A stretch of DNA of 50,505 nucleotides from an uncultured Ruminiclostridium sp. (GTDB lineage: Bacteria; Bacillota; Clostridia; Oscillospirales; Ruminococcaceae). Shown here piece after piece: positions 23,673-31,896 of the stretch. The notes beneath the pieces are model-generated. The model was not told where the DNA came from. It did no database searches and saw nothing but the letters and a program-made list of their open reading frames with translations. The stretch lies in NCBI GenBank assembly GCA_934490165.1, contig CAKSTB010000020.1:1-50505 (forward strand), read 5' to 3'. Made by a program: the position numbers and the translations under genes. Positions within the stretch are counted from its first letter, which is position 1, and every line of letters starts with the position of its first letter.

Positions 23673-24149
23673 ATGCCGGAACAGAATTCACAGGAGTGGT
23701 TCGAGTCATTCTACAGCCGGAACTATAAGCTTATCTATCGTATCTGCTTTACTTATATGAAGAACAGTGCCGATGCCGAAGATTGCACAGAAGATGTATT
23801 TGTCAAGGTCTTCACAGGTGATTTTACTTTTAATGATGAAGACCACGAAAAGAAATGGCTGACGCTTACCTCAATGAATTTATGCAAGGACAGATTGAAA
23901 CATTGGTGGCGTAAAAAAACAGATATTGACGAGTGTCCGGAGATAAAGGACGAGAACGCACCGCAGACAGATGAAACTCTTGAAATTGTGATGCAGTTGC
24001 CGACAAAATACAAAGATGTCGTATATCTGCATTACTACATGGATTACAAGACGGACGAAATAGCCGTAATGCTCGGCAAGCCGCCGTCTACGATCCGAAA
24101 TTATTTAAGCGAGGCACGAGCCTTGCTGAAACGCAGGTTAGGAGGGTGA
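23673..24149 (+). CDS. ECF-type RNA polymerase sigma factor (second)
   Basis: This 158-residue ECF sigma factor has region 2 at about residues 10-70 (SADAEDCTEDVFVKVF, the polymerase and -10 contact helix, then EKKWLTLTSMNLCKD) and region 4 at about 105-155 (LPTKYKDVVYLHYYMDYKTDEIA, then GKPPSTIRNYLSEARALLKRRL). GAGAGGAG and a weak second site precede the ATG. It is followed by a membrane protein gene after four bases. It sits between the FkbH-ACP genes and the MBOAT-DHHW genes and probably controls them through the shared motif. Confidence 0.9.
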   Translation: MPEQNSQEWFESFYSRNYKLIYRICFTYMKNSADAEDCTEDVFVKVFTGDFTFNDEDHEKKWLTLTSMNLCKDRLKHWWRKKTDIDECPEIKDENAPQTDETLEIVMQLPTKYKDVVYLHYYMDYKTDEIAVMLGKPPSTIRNYLSEARALLKRRLGG

Positions 24150-24153
24150 GAAA

Positions 24154-24804
24154 GTGGACGATAAAATAAAGAAATCAATTGACAACATTGAGCCTGACGA
24201 CAGCGCAAAAGAGCGTATGTATGCCAACATCATGAAAAAGGCTCAACAGCAGAAGACCGAAGAAAGTCCCAAGAGAAAAACGGCACTCAGATTTATAAAC
24301 TATGCCCTGCCTGTAGCCGCTTGCCTGTGTATTGCCGTCTTTACGACGGTTTTATTCAAAAACAATGTACCAGTTGAAAGCAGTGACAGCGAACCGCTTG
24401 TACAGGTGACAGCACCTCCGCAGTACGAGCAGACAGCACCCGATACATCGGGAAAAGAAAGCTTTGAGCAGATTGCTCCATTGCCGTCTATGCCGGCAGA
24501 TTCAACAGATATCACCTACAGCGTATATGACAGTGTTGCCTGTGCTGCTTTTACATCGGGCGGACATAATTATCTGCTGTATGCCGAAAAAGACAGAGTG
24601 ATCGGACCTTTCGGCGACAAGAGATCAAGTGAAAAAATCACTTATGGAAATGGAACAGAGGCAGTGCTTACTGTTTTTGACGACGGTTCGGTACTGACAA
24701 CGCAAGTCAGCTGGAACAACGGAGATATACATTATTATCTTTGCAACAGTGATAACGCTGACAGCGAAACAGTGAAAAAAACGGCAGAAATGATGACAGA
24801 ATAA
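24154..24804 (+). CDS. Probable anti-sigma factor, GTG start
   Basis: This 216-residue protein has a charged cytoplasmic N-terminus of about 45 residues (DDSAKERMYANIMKKAQQQ), one transmembrane helix (about 47-68) and an extracytoplasmic part with SGGHNYLLYAEKDRVIGPFGD. The GTG start follows TTAGGAGGG at a good distance, four bases past the sigma stop, so translation is coupled. A terminator follows. The layout matches the other sigma partner at 4370-5035 and anti-sigma factors in general; no zinc-binding motif is visible. Function is inferred from context. Confidence 0.7.
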   Translation: MDDKIKKSIDNIEPDDSAKERMYANIMKKAQQQKTEESPKRKTALRFINYALPVAACLCIAVFTTVLFKNNVPVESSDSEPLVQVTAPPQYEQTAPDTSGKESFEQIAPLPSMPADSTDITYSVYDSVACAAFTSGGHNYLLYAEKDRVIGPFGDKRSSEKITYGNGTEAVLTVFDDGSVLTTQVSWNNGDIHYYLCNSDNADSETVKKTAEMMTE

Positions 24805-24826
24805 CAATCATATAAGCTCTTCTCAG

Positions 24827-24870
24827 ATGTCGGGAAAATTTTTTAAAAATTTTCCCGACATTTTCTCTTT
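24827..24870 (+). terminator. Rho-independent terminator of the second sigma / anti-sigma unit
   Basis: ATGTCGGGAAAATT and AATTTTCCCGACAT form a long stem, followed by TTTCTCTTT. The 3' arm contains the CCGACA of the next ECF-like motif. Confidence 0.85.
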
Positions 24871-24883
24871 CTCGATCGTTATA
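24855..24883 (+). promoter_or_regulatory. Putative ECF promoter of the lipoprotein-MBOAT-DHHW operon
   Basis: CCGACA-N6-CTTTC-N3-ATCGTTATA repeats the motif at 23619-23647 with the same internal spacing. It lies about 90 bases before the lipoprotein start. Confidence 0.55.
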
Positions 24884-24972
24884 TATACAGAAGCGTAAAA
24901 AAGAACAGCGTACGGGTTCGGACTTTACGGTTTCTGTAGTTTTATAGATCGACAATGAAGGAGAAAATAAAA

Positions 24973-25691
24973 ATGAAAAAGTTTACAGTTATACTTATGG
25001 CTCTGGTAATGGCATTCATCTGTGCCGCTTGCAGTAACACAAACAAAAACGCATCAAACAACAATTCCGGCAACACAAGCTCATCGTCCGACACAAAAAA
25101 AGATGACAACAAAACAACAGCAAAACCGATAACAAGAATAATAGCAAGACCGATAACAAGACCGATGTAAAGGCAACGACCGATGAAATTGAAAAGAAGA
25201 TCGCCGATGCAGTAGGCAAGGACAATTACCTTTGTGATACGGAGATTGATAAGGACACAATGACTAATTACTACGGTCTTGATATGACCAAGGTCGAAAG
25301 CTTTACCGCAAAGCAGAATTCAATCTCAAGTGTAAATCCCGATACCGTTGTAATTCTTAAAGTAAAAAACGGTTATGCAGGAAAAGCGGTCGAAGCACTC
25401 AATGAGTCTTTCTCACAGATGGTGGATTACATCCGTCAGTACCCTTTCGGCACGCAGAAAGTCATGAACGCAAGGATATATCAGAGCGGCAACTATGTAA
25501 TGTACATTCTTGCCGGAGCAAGCTATGACGGTGAAGATTCCGATGCCGAAGTAAAGCTTGCGAAGAGTGAATACGAAAAGATAGATAATGCCGTAAAGAG
25601 CATATTCGGTGAAGTCCCGGCAAATGCCGCCATAGTTCCCGAAGAGGACGAAAATTCTTCCGACAACGGCGGACTGATATTAGGCGGCTGA
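24973..25691 (+). pseudogene. DUF4358-like lipoprotein gene with a frameshift
   Basis: The first frame starts after AAGGAGA with a lipoprotein signal peptide (MKKFTVILMALVMAFICAAC) and a Ser/Asn/Thr/Lys-rich linker, and runs into a stop at 25168-25170. The downstream frame (-1 relative) is open from 25107 and continues NKTDVKATTDEIEKKIADAV, then a domain through ILAGASYDGEDSD to the stop at 25691. This looks like a DUF4358-type domain. Joining the frames between about 25107 and 25167 would give one lipoprotein of about 238 residues, so either an indel broke the gene, the assembly has an error, or frameshifting occurs. It is one base ahead of the MBOAT gene; such lipoproteins often accompany MBOAT/DHHW operons. 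Confidence 0.7.
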
Positions 25692-25692
25692 T

Positions 25693-27096
25693 ATGGTTTT
25701 CTCAGGGCTGACTTTTCTTCTGCTTTTTCTTCCCGCCGTACTGCTTGTATATTTTGTCGTTCCGAAACGCTTTAAAAACGCTGTACTCTTTCTTTTCAGC
25801 CTTCTTTTCTATGCGTGGGGAGAACCTGTATATGTTGCTCTTATGCTGTTTTCGACAGTCCTCGACTTTTCGTGCGGAAAAGCGGTTGACAGATACAGAG
25901 GCACACCAAAGGCGAAAATCGGGCTGTTGGTTTCGGTTTTTGTAAATTTGGGATTGCTCTGCCTGTTTAAATATACGGATTTTTTCATCACAACAATAAA
26001 CAGTATAGCAGGCACAGTTATTCCACTGCTCAACCTGCCTCTCCCTATCGGCATATCATTCTACACATTCCAGACTATGAGTTATACTATAGACGTTTAC
26101 CGCGGGGATGCCAAGGTACAGAACAATATAATTTCATTCGGCGCATACGTTTCGCTCTTCCCTCAACTTATAGCAGGACCGATAGTCCGTTATCAGACAA
26201 TAGCCGATCAGATAAACGAGCGTACACATTCGTTTGATAAATTCGGTGACGGAGTAAAACGTTTCACTGTAGGACTTGCAAAGAAAGTGCTCCTCGCCAA
26301 TAATATTGGCTTACTCTGGAGCACTGTATCAAAGATCGATGTTTCGCAACTGAGCGTAGTATCGGCGTGGCTCGGTGCAATAGCCTTTGCTTTTCAGATA
26401 TATTTTGATTTTTCCGGATATTCGGATATGGCAATAGGACTGGGCAAGATATTCGGCTTTGACTTTCTTGAAAACTTCAATTATCCGTATATCTCAAAGA
26501 GCGTAACGGAATTTTGGCGGCGCTGGCATATTTCGATGGGAACGTGGTTCCGCGATTATGTGTACATTCCTCTGGGCGGCAATCGCAAAGGCTTTGCCGT
26601 GCAGATAAGGAATATCGCTGTTGTATGGCTACTTACTGGCTTCTGGCACGGGGCAAGCTGGAACTATGTGCTGTGGGGCGTCTTTTACGGGATCCTGCTG
26701 ATAATCGAAAAGCTTTTCCTCCTGAAATATCTGAATAAAGCACCACCCTTTGTAGGTCATATCTATGCGGTTATCTGCATTCTTATCGGCTGGGTGTTCT
26801 TTGCCTTTGAAGACATATCGCAGGGACTTGATTATCTGAAAGTCATGTTCGGCGGTGCGTCTGCATTTATTACAAATGAAACGCTGTATCAACTGATTTC
26901 ATACCTTCCGTTACTGCTTATCTGTCTTGTTGCCTCTACCCCCGTCGGAAAAATCCTGTACAGTAAGCTGAAAGAACTAAAAAACAACAAGCTGACAAGT
27001 CTTGTTAGCATTTCGGGTATGCTTGCCGTAACAGTGATTTCAACAGCGTATCTGATAAGCGGTTCGTACAATCCGTTCCTGTATTTCCGTTTCTGA
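25693..27096 (+). CDS. MBOAT-family membrane O-acyltransferase (AlgI/DltB-like)
   Basis: This 467-residue protein has about ten or more transmembrane segments. It carries MBOAT marks: LPIGISFYTFQTMSY, FPQLIAGPIVRY, FDFSGYSDMAIGLG, EFWRRWHISMGTWFRDYVYI, PLGGN and TGFWHGASWN, with the presumed catalytic His319. AlgI, PatA and DltB of this family move acyl units across the membrane to extracellular polymers. It starts one base after the preceding lipoprotein stop and overlaps the ribosome site of the DHHW gene behind it. The likely donor is the ACP made by the nearby FkbH-ACP pair, or an acetyl donor as for AlgI; the sequence alone cannot tell these apart. Confidence 0.93.
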   Translation: MVFSGLTFLLLFLPAVLLVYFVVPKRFKNAVLFLFSLLFYAWGEPVYVALMLFSTVLDFSCGKAVDRYRGTPKAKIGLLVSVFVNLGLLCLFKYTDFFITTINSIAGTVIPLLNLPLPIGISFYTFQTMSYTIDVYRGDAKVQNNIISFGAYVSLFPQLIAGPIVRYQTIADQINERTHSFDKFGDGVKRFTVGLAKKVLLANNIGLLWSTVSKIDVSQLSVVSAWLGAIAFAFQIYFDFSGYSDMAIGLGKIFGFDFLENFNYPYISKSVTEFWRRWHISMGTWFRDYVYIPLGGNRKGFAVQIRNIAVVWLLTGFWHGASWNYVLWGVFYGILLIIEKLFLLKYLNKAPPFVGHIYAVICILIGWVFFAFEDISQGLDYLKVMFGGASAFITNETLYQLISYLPLLLICLVASTPVGKILYSKLKELKNNKLTSLVSISGMLAVTVISTAYLISGSYNPFLYFRF

Positions 27097-27112
27097 GGAG
27101 GTGTCGGAAAAT

Positions 27113-28216
27113 ATGGAAAACAAATTAGTATCAATGCTTTTCTGCCTTCTGCTTATAAGCGGACTTGTCATAAGTATTGCCACACCCGATAAGGACTATT
27201 CGGCAAGCGAAAAAAGGCAGCTTGAGCAGCTGCCGTCAATATCTGCCGATAAAATATTTTCGGGTGAGCTTTCAACCGATATAGAAAAATATCTTGCCGA
27301 TCAGTTCCCCGCCCGTGACAGCTGGGTAACAATTAAAACCGTTTCGGAGATAGCTCTCGGCAAAAAAGAAATATCGGGTGTTTACTTTGCAAAAGACGGT
27401 TATCTTATTGATAAAACAGATGTTAATGTAAACGAACAGGTCAGATCCAATATATCCGCACTTGTAAAGCTGTCGGACAAGCTGAAACGCGACGGCATAA
27501 ATATGAAGGTTATGCTTGTGCCGACTGCTGATCAGATCCTTTCGGATAAACTGCCTGTGTTTGCTTCCGTCTGTGAACAGCACAAAGTGATTGAGTATGC
27601 AAAAAATCAGGGACTTGATACGGTGGATGTGACTGATATTCTGAAATCGCACAGCAATGAATATATCTACTACAAAACCGATCACCACTATACAAGCCTC
27701 GGTGCATACTACTGTTATTCACAGTGGAAAAGCGACAAAGGGCTGACAGCTTCTCCTCTCTCTTCATGGAAGAGCGAAACGCTCTGCGATAACTTCCGCG
27801 GAACGACTTATTCCAAAGTAAATTATCCTTTCGCGCCGTATGACACAATAACGGCTTATTACAAGCCGTTACAGCATAAGGTAAACTACAACAACGGTGC
27901 ATATGTTACCAACAGCATATATGAAAGAAAGTATCTCGACACGACCGACCAATATGCCGTTTTCTTCAATTCAAATCAGCAAACCACGGTAATAAACGGC
28001 AGTGGTAACGGAAAACTGTTGATACTTAAAGATTCGTATGCCAATACCTTTTCGCAATTTGTTGTTGATGAGTACAGTGAAACTCATATGATTGACCCAA
28101 GGTTTTTCAGAACCTCAGTCAGCAAATACATCAGTGACAACGGTATAACCGAAGTGTTGGTTTTATATAACATATCGGGTTTTTCTACTGATAAAAATGT
28201 GGTGAAAATAAGTTAA
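27113..28216 (+). CDS. DHHW-family protein partnered with the MBOAT
   Basis: This 367-residue protein has an N-terminal membrane anchor (about residues 5-24, no lipobox Cys) and a DHHW domain with KTDHHYTSLGAYYCY (Asp190, His191, His192, Tyr193 in place of Trp). Other marks are YLADQFPARDSWVTIKT near residues 60-75, MLVPTADQILSDKLP and the late ILKDSYANTFSQF. The start is set at the ATG after GGAGGTG; a GTG 12 bases earlier is part of that site. It is translationally coupled to the MBOAT gene, the classical pairing in O-acylation operons, where the protein would complete transfer outside the membrane. Confidence 0.88.
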   Translation: MENKLVSMLFCLLLISGLVISIATPDKDYSASEKRQLEQLPSISADKIFSGELSTDIEKYLADQFPARDSWVTIKTVSEIALGKKEISGVYFAKDGYLIDKTDVNVNEQVRSNISALVKLSDKLKRDGINMKVMLVPTADQILSDKLPVFASVCEQHKVIEYAKNQGLDTVDVTDILKSHSNEYIYYKTDHHYTSLGAYYCYSQWKSDKGLTASPLSSWKSETLCDNFRGTTYSKVNYPFAPYDTITAYYKPLQHKVNYNNGAYVTNSIYERKYLDTTDQYAVFFNSNQQTTVINGSGNGKLLILKDSYANTFSQFVVDEYSETHMIDPRFFRTSVSKYISDNGITEVLVLYNISGFSTDKNVVKIS

Positions 28217-28317
28217 ACTATCCCTGCTTTGCCTTAAAATTTCTGCCATACTCATTTTCTCTCCTTAAAAAGTAAGCGGTAATCCTTCCACAAAGCGGCA
28301 AAGCATTGACATATATA

Positions 28318-28365
28318 ACAGGTGCAGACACTTTCCTCTCTCTTGTCTGCACCTGTTCTTTATTT
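28318..28365 (+). terminator. Terminator of the MBOAT-DHHW operon
   Basis: ACAGGTGCAGAC / GTCTGCACCTGT (28318-28329 and 28345-28356) form a 12-bp stem followed by TCTTTATTTAT. Confidence 0.85.
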
Positions 28366-28465
28366 ATAATTTTTATTTGCTGAGTCGGATTATAAAATTG
28401 CAAAGCAAAAGCCGCAAAGCACAAAAACAATTTAATCCAAAACTGTTTCGTTCGGTTTATACAGC

Positions 28466-28494
28466 AACAGCCACGACTTTTCGCCGTGGCTGTT
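28466..28494 (-). terminator. Possible terminator of the SLOG gene
   Basis: AACAGCCACG / CGTGGCTGTT lies 12 bases past the stop. The minus-strand sequence after it is not T-rich, so the assignment is weak. Confidence 0.4.
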
Positions 28495-28506
28495 AATTAT
28501 ATTCTC

Positions 28507-28992
28507 TCACGCCATATCAAACAGATTGATAACCTCGATCCCCTTAGAATTCGCCATTCTCACCGTCTGACCCGTGCCGCTTCTGGCAATGTTCTCATCA
28601 TAATAGCACACACAGCCGTCGGCGAGCTCCACCATTCGCGCATTACGCTTTTTCATACACTCCTTGGTGTACTGTGAGCCGATATACTCAATATCGTCAG
28701 CCGCCATAAGTATACCGTAGAACTCCTGCTTGTCGTTGTAGCTCCAGTTCTTTGTCTGCTCCTCATTTGAACAGGGGAGTATAAGATGAAGCTTTATATC
28801 GAGCGCCTTGCGCTTTTTAAGGTAAAGCACCATATGCGCGCACATTGTATCAAAACCGAGCGCGCCGCCGCAATAAAAATCGGTCACGCCACGCTTTACA
28901 AGTCCGCATATCGTGCTGTCGAGAAGTGTCTTAAGACCGTACATATCCGCACATTCTATCTTACGGTGTCCGGTAAAGCAGACAGATGTCAT
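28507..28992 (-). CDS. SLOG-superfamily protein (DUF1273/YpsA-like)
   Basis: This 161-residue protein begins MTSVCFTGHRKI and contains FYCGGALGFDTMCAH, LHLILPCSNEE and DGCVCYYDENIARSGTGQTVRMA, the Rossmann-like pattern of the SLOG/DUF1273 group, which is thought to bind nucleotide-derived ligands. The start is placed at the ATG after AAAGGGGGC; an open frame continues upstream but has no ribosome site and lacks family similarity. It is a single-gene unit. The biological role is unknown; some relatives influence cell division or act in stress systems. Confidence 0.8.
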   Translation of the reverse strand: MTSVCFTGHRKIECADMYGLKTLLDSTICGLVKRGVTDFYCGGALGFDTMCAHMVLYLKKRKALDIKLHLILPCSNEEQTKNWSYNDKQEFYGILMAADDIEYIGSQYTKECMKKRNARMVELADGCVCYYDENIARSGTGQTVRMANSKGIEVINLFDMA

Positions 28993-29561
28993 TGCAAAGC
29001 CCCCTTTTAAACATATTATAAATTCAATGCCGTAGCTTACATATTTGTTCGCGTTTTGCGAAGCTTTCCTCTCCGCAAGAAATAATATCGTCAACTTAAG
29101 ATGAAACAACGCCAAAAACAATTACCGCTCTGACAAGGTGTTAATAATTTCGTGAGTGTATCAATACAACTGCATTATCACCGAAACTTCCAAAAAACGC
29201 ACTATCCTGAGATATCTGTACAGTCCCCCGGGTCGAACAGAGCGCCAGCGTCCCGCTTACGGCGACTTTTAAAACGCAATCGTTTGTGTGTCTTATCGCC
29301 AACACCCCTTTATGGCAGAAGAGGAGAGAGGTCAGGAAAGAGGGAGCCACGAGGGAGAAAACCTAAGGGGAGAGGGGAAAGCGCCTTTGGAGCGCCTTTC
29401 CCTCTTCCCTTGGGTTGTCTTCCTCGTACATAGTAGCAACGTTATCGCACAGAATAGCGAACCCGAGAAGTGCTATCCAGAAAACAGAACTATCGGTAGC
29501 ATACTACCGTTTCCCGCACCGATATCAGAATAAAATTCTTAAGTTAATTCTATCAACCTTA
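28993..29561. other. Intergenic region with repeat copies
   Basis: It holds repeat D2 (29411-29536) and an inverted copy of part of the first repeat (29264-29293). The stretch 29325-29410 is GGGAGA-rich with a hairpin-like AAAGCGCCTTTGGAGCGCCTTT. No supported gene was seen. Confidence 0.6.
29411..29536. repeat. Dispersed repeat, family D copy 2
   Basis: It matches 16379-16490, with the longest identical block from AGCAACGTTATCGCACAG to AAGTGCTATCC, and ends with CAGAATAAAATT in both copies. Confidence 0.8.
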
Positions 29562-29610
29562 AACAACAAAAAAGAAAAATAAGCCGTATCTGCGTTTAAC
29601 AAATACGGCT
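29562..29610 (-). terminator. Terminator at the end of the fatty acid operon
   Basis: AGCCGTAT / ATACGGCT (29582-29589 and 29603-29610) is followed on the minus strand by TTTTTCTTTTTTGTTG. Confidence 0.88.
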
Positions 29611-29635
29611 GATTATGCTAAAGCAAGATGTAAGA

Positions 29636-29866
29636 TCAGTCAACCTTTTCTTCGATGAACTTAACAATGTCACCGACAGTCTTGATCTTCTCAACCTGAT
29701 CATCGGGGATCTCGATGTCGAACTCTTCTTCAAAGCTCATAACGAGGTCAACAACGTCAAGTGAGTCAGCGCCGAGGTCATCTGTGATGCTTGCGGCTTC
29801 TGTAACCTTGTCTTCTTCAACGTCGAGCTGGTCAACGATTATCTTCTTTACCTTATCAAATACCAT
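29636..29866 (-). CDS. acpP: Acyl carrier protein of fatty acid synthesis
   Basis: This 76-residue acidic protein carries the phosphopantetheine site GADSLDVVDLV (Ser35) and ends with DIVKFIEEKVD. It carries the growing acyl chain for FabH, FabF, FabG, FabZ and FabK encoded just upstream. GGAGGAG precedes the ATG. It is the last gene of the minus-strand cluster, separated from accA by 286 bases that include a dispersed repeat, so it may have an additional promoter. A terminator follows its stop. Confidence 0.95.
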   Translation of the reverse strand: MVFDKVKKIIVDQLDVEEDKVTEAASITDDLGADSLDVVDLVMSFEEEFDIEIPDDQVEKIKTVGDIVKFIEEKVD

Positions 29867-30075
29867 TTGAAATCTCCTCCGTGTTTTGTAAAAGAAATTT
29901 TCTTTCGTTAATATTATACGGCATTACGCCGAAATAATCAAGTCGTATTTACAACAAATACATTAAAAAAATGTCTAAATTTGCAGGGTTTATTTTTACA
30001 CTTTGCACAACTTTCAAGCGCTTTCCGAAAGCTTTTGCAATACCGTTCAAAATAATAAACACGCATTAGCATATT

Positions 30076-30150
30076 ACCACCGCCGGTAACGCAAGTCACA
30101 CAAACCGCCGACATTCAGAACGGCGAATTGTCAGCGGCGACCCGCCGCCC
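30076..30150. repeat. Dispersed repeat, family C copy 2
   Basis: TACCACCGCCGGTAACG, AACGGCGAATT and GGCGAC-CCGCC match the copies at 47160-47265 and 23402-23512. It fills the gap between acpP and accA and overlaps the start of that gap right at the accA stop. Confidence 0.7.
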
Positions 30151-30152
30151 GC

Positions 30153-30956
30153 TCACTCGGAGAATACGCCGATTTTGCGGAACTTTTTGTAGCGGTTGTC
30201 GAGAAGCGTCGGGATATCAAGCTTTGACAGCCTTTCAACCGCACTTATAAGATATTCCGAAATATTATCCGCCGTCTGCGCAGGGTCGGTGTGAGCACCA
30301 CCCACAGGCTCGGGGATTATCTTGTCGCATACACCGAAGTTGTACAGATCATCTGCGGTGATCTTCATAAGATCTGCCGCTTCCTTTTCTCTTGAAGGGT
30401 CTTTCCACAGGATAGATGCAAAGCCCCTCGGCGAAATTACCGAGTATAAAGCGTGCTCAAGCATCGCAAGCTCATCGCATACCGCAAGAGCCAGCGCACC
30501 GCCGCTGCCGCCTTCACCGAGCACTACCGATATAACAGGTGTCTTCAGCGTCATAAACTCGGCTATGTTCTTTGCTATAGCCTCGCCCTGACCTCTCTTT
30601 TCAGCCTCTACGCCGCAGAATGCACCGGGCGTATCTACAAAGCAGATAACAGGTCTGTGGAACTTCTCCGCCTGATATGCAAGCCTGAGCGCTTTTCTGT
30701 AGCCCTCCGGGTGCGGCATTGAGAAATTCGACTTCTTGTTTTCCTCTAAGTTTCTGCCCTTTACCTGCGCTATAACCGTAACAGGTGTGCTGTTAAGCGT
30801 TGCTATACCCGACATTATAGCCGCATCGTCACCGTAGTGACGGTCACCGTGAAACTCGGTGAAATGATTGAATATAGCGGGTATATAGTCATTTACCGTC
30901 GGACGGTTCTTTTCTCTTATTATCTCAAGATGCTGTGTAGCAGTCATATTCGACAT
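30153..30956 (-). CDS. accA: Acetyl-CoA carboxylase carboxyltransferase alpha subunit
   Basis: This 267-residue protein has the crotonase-like carboxyltransferase fold: GDRHYGDDAAIMSGIA, FVDTPGAFCGVEAEKRGQGEAIA, VISVVLGEGGSGGALAL and VISPRGFASILWKD. With AccD it transfers the carboxyl group from biotin to acetyl-CoA to form malonyl-CoA. It is shorter at the N-terminus than the E. coli protein (about 319 residues), as is common in Firmicutes. GAAAGGACGG precedes the ATG. It lies 17 bases after accD in the operon. Confidence 0.95.
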   Translation of the reverse strand: MSNMTATQHLEIIREKNRPTVNDYIPAIFNHFTEFHGDRHYGDDAAIMSGIATLNSTPVTVIAQVKGRNLEENKKSNFSMPHPEGYRKALRLAYQAEKFHRPVICFVDTPGAFCGVEAEKRGQGEAIAKNIAEFMTLKTPVISVVLGEGGSGGALALAVCDELAMLEHALYSVISPRGFASILWKDPSREKEAADLMKITADDLYNFGVCDKIIPEPVGGAHTDPAQTADNISEYLISAVERLSKLDIPTLLDNRYKKFRKIGVFSE

Positions 30957-30973
30957 TGTTTCTTACCGTCCTT

Positions 30974-31861
30974 TCAACCGTGCTGCCAGTTAGCACCGAT
31001 TTTTTTATAGTTATGCAGTCTTAGTATATTCGACAGTGTCTTACGCATAGAACGTCTGTCCGCTATCGCGTCTACAAAGCCGCTTTCAAGCAAAAATTCC
31101 GCCGTCTGGAAGTCGTCGGGCAGCTTCTGCTTTATAGTATCCTGGATAACACGTCTGCCCGCAAATCCTACAAGCACCTTAGGCTCGGCAAGGATTATAT
31201 CGCCAAGGCTCGCAAACGATGCCGTAACACCGCCTGTCGTGGGGTCGGTAAGCACCGTGATATAAAGTCCGCCCGCGTCACTGTGACGTTTAACCGCACC
31301 GCTGGTCTTTGCCATCTGCATAAGAGAGATTATACCCTCCTGCATTCTCGCACCGCCCGATGCCGTAAACAGTATAACAGGGAGCTTATGCTCGGTGGCA
31401 TACTCAAACGCTCTTGTTATCTTCTCGCCGACAACACTGCCCATGCTCGCCATCATAAAGTTTGAGTCCATAATGCCGATGACCGCACGGTAACCTCTTA
31501 TCGTGCATTCGCCCGTAACAACAGCGTCCTTAAGTCCGGTGTTGTCCTGCATACCCTTTATCTTCTTCTCGTAGTCGGGGAAGCCGATAGGGTTTAATGA
31601 CACCATGTTTTCGTCAAACGGCTTGAAGCTGTCCTTGTCGACCGTTATGTCAAGACGTTCCTTGGCGGAAAGTCTTGCGTGATAGTTGCACACGGGACAG
31701 GTCTTCTTGCGCTTTTCGAACTCGTCCATGTAAAACACGTTCTGACAGCGCGGACATTTGAACAGCAGGTCCTTGGGTATTTCGGGGGCAGGGGTCTGCG
31801 CCTCGTCCTTCTGTTCCTCGTTAAAACGGTCCTTGACCATTTTAAACAGATCTTCTAACAA
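30974..31861 (-). CDS. accD: Acetyl-CoA carboxylase carboxyltransferase beta subunit
   Basis: This 295-residue protein has the N-terminal zinc ribbon CPRCQ and CPVCN (Cys36, 39, 55, 58) and the carboxyltransferase core with GECTIRGYRAVIGIMDSNFM, MGSVVGEKITRAFEYA, FTASGGARMQEG and TTGGVTASFASLGDI. It forms the malonyl-CoA-making complex with AccA. The start chosen is TTG (MLEDLFKMVKDRF), preceded by AAAGGCGGTG; a later ATG at residue 8 is possible. It sits 35 bases after accC in the operon. Confidence 0.93.
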   Translation of the reverse strand: MLEDLFKMVKDRFNEEQKDEAQTPAPEIPKDLLFKCPRCQNVFYMDEFEKRKKTCPVCNYHARLSAKERLDITVDKDSFKPFDENMVSLNPIGFPDYEKKIKGMQDNTGLKDAVVTGECTIRGYRAVIGIMDSNFMMASMGSVVGEKITRAFEYATEHKLPVILFTASGGARMQEGIISLMQMAKTSGAVKRHSDAGGLYITVLTDPTTGGVTASFASLGDIILAEPKVLVGFAGRRVIQDTIKQKLPDDFQTAEFLLESGFVDAIADRRSMRKTLSNILRLHNYKKIGANWQHG

Positions 31862-31896
31862 TTAAAGCACCGCCTTTTCGTTTGCTTGTGGCATTA

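Noticed and set aside
18698..28216. FkbH and ACP as part of a polyketide or tetronate antibiotic cluster
   Set aside because: No ketosynthase, adenylation, thioesterase or tailoring genes are found in the region. The neighbours are membrane and surface acyltransferase genes.
29152..29533. Open frames of 81-93 codons between the SLOG gene and acpP
   Set aside because: They overlap dispersed repeats, have no ribosome site and have Arg/Gly/Pro-rich translations typical of non-coding sequence.
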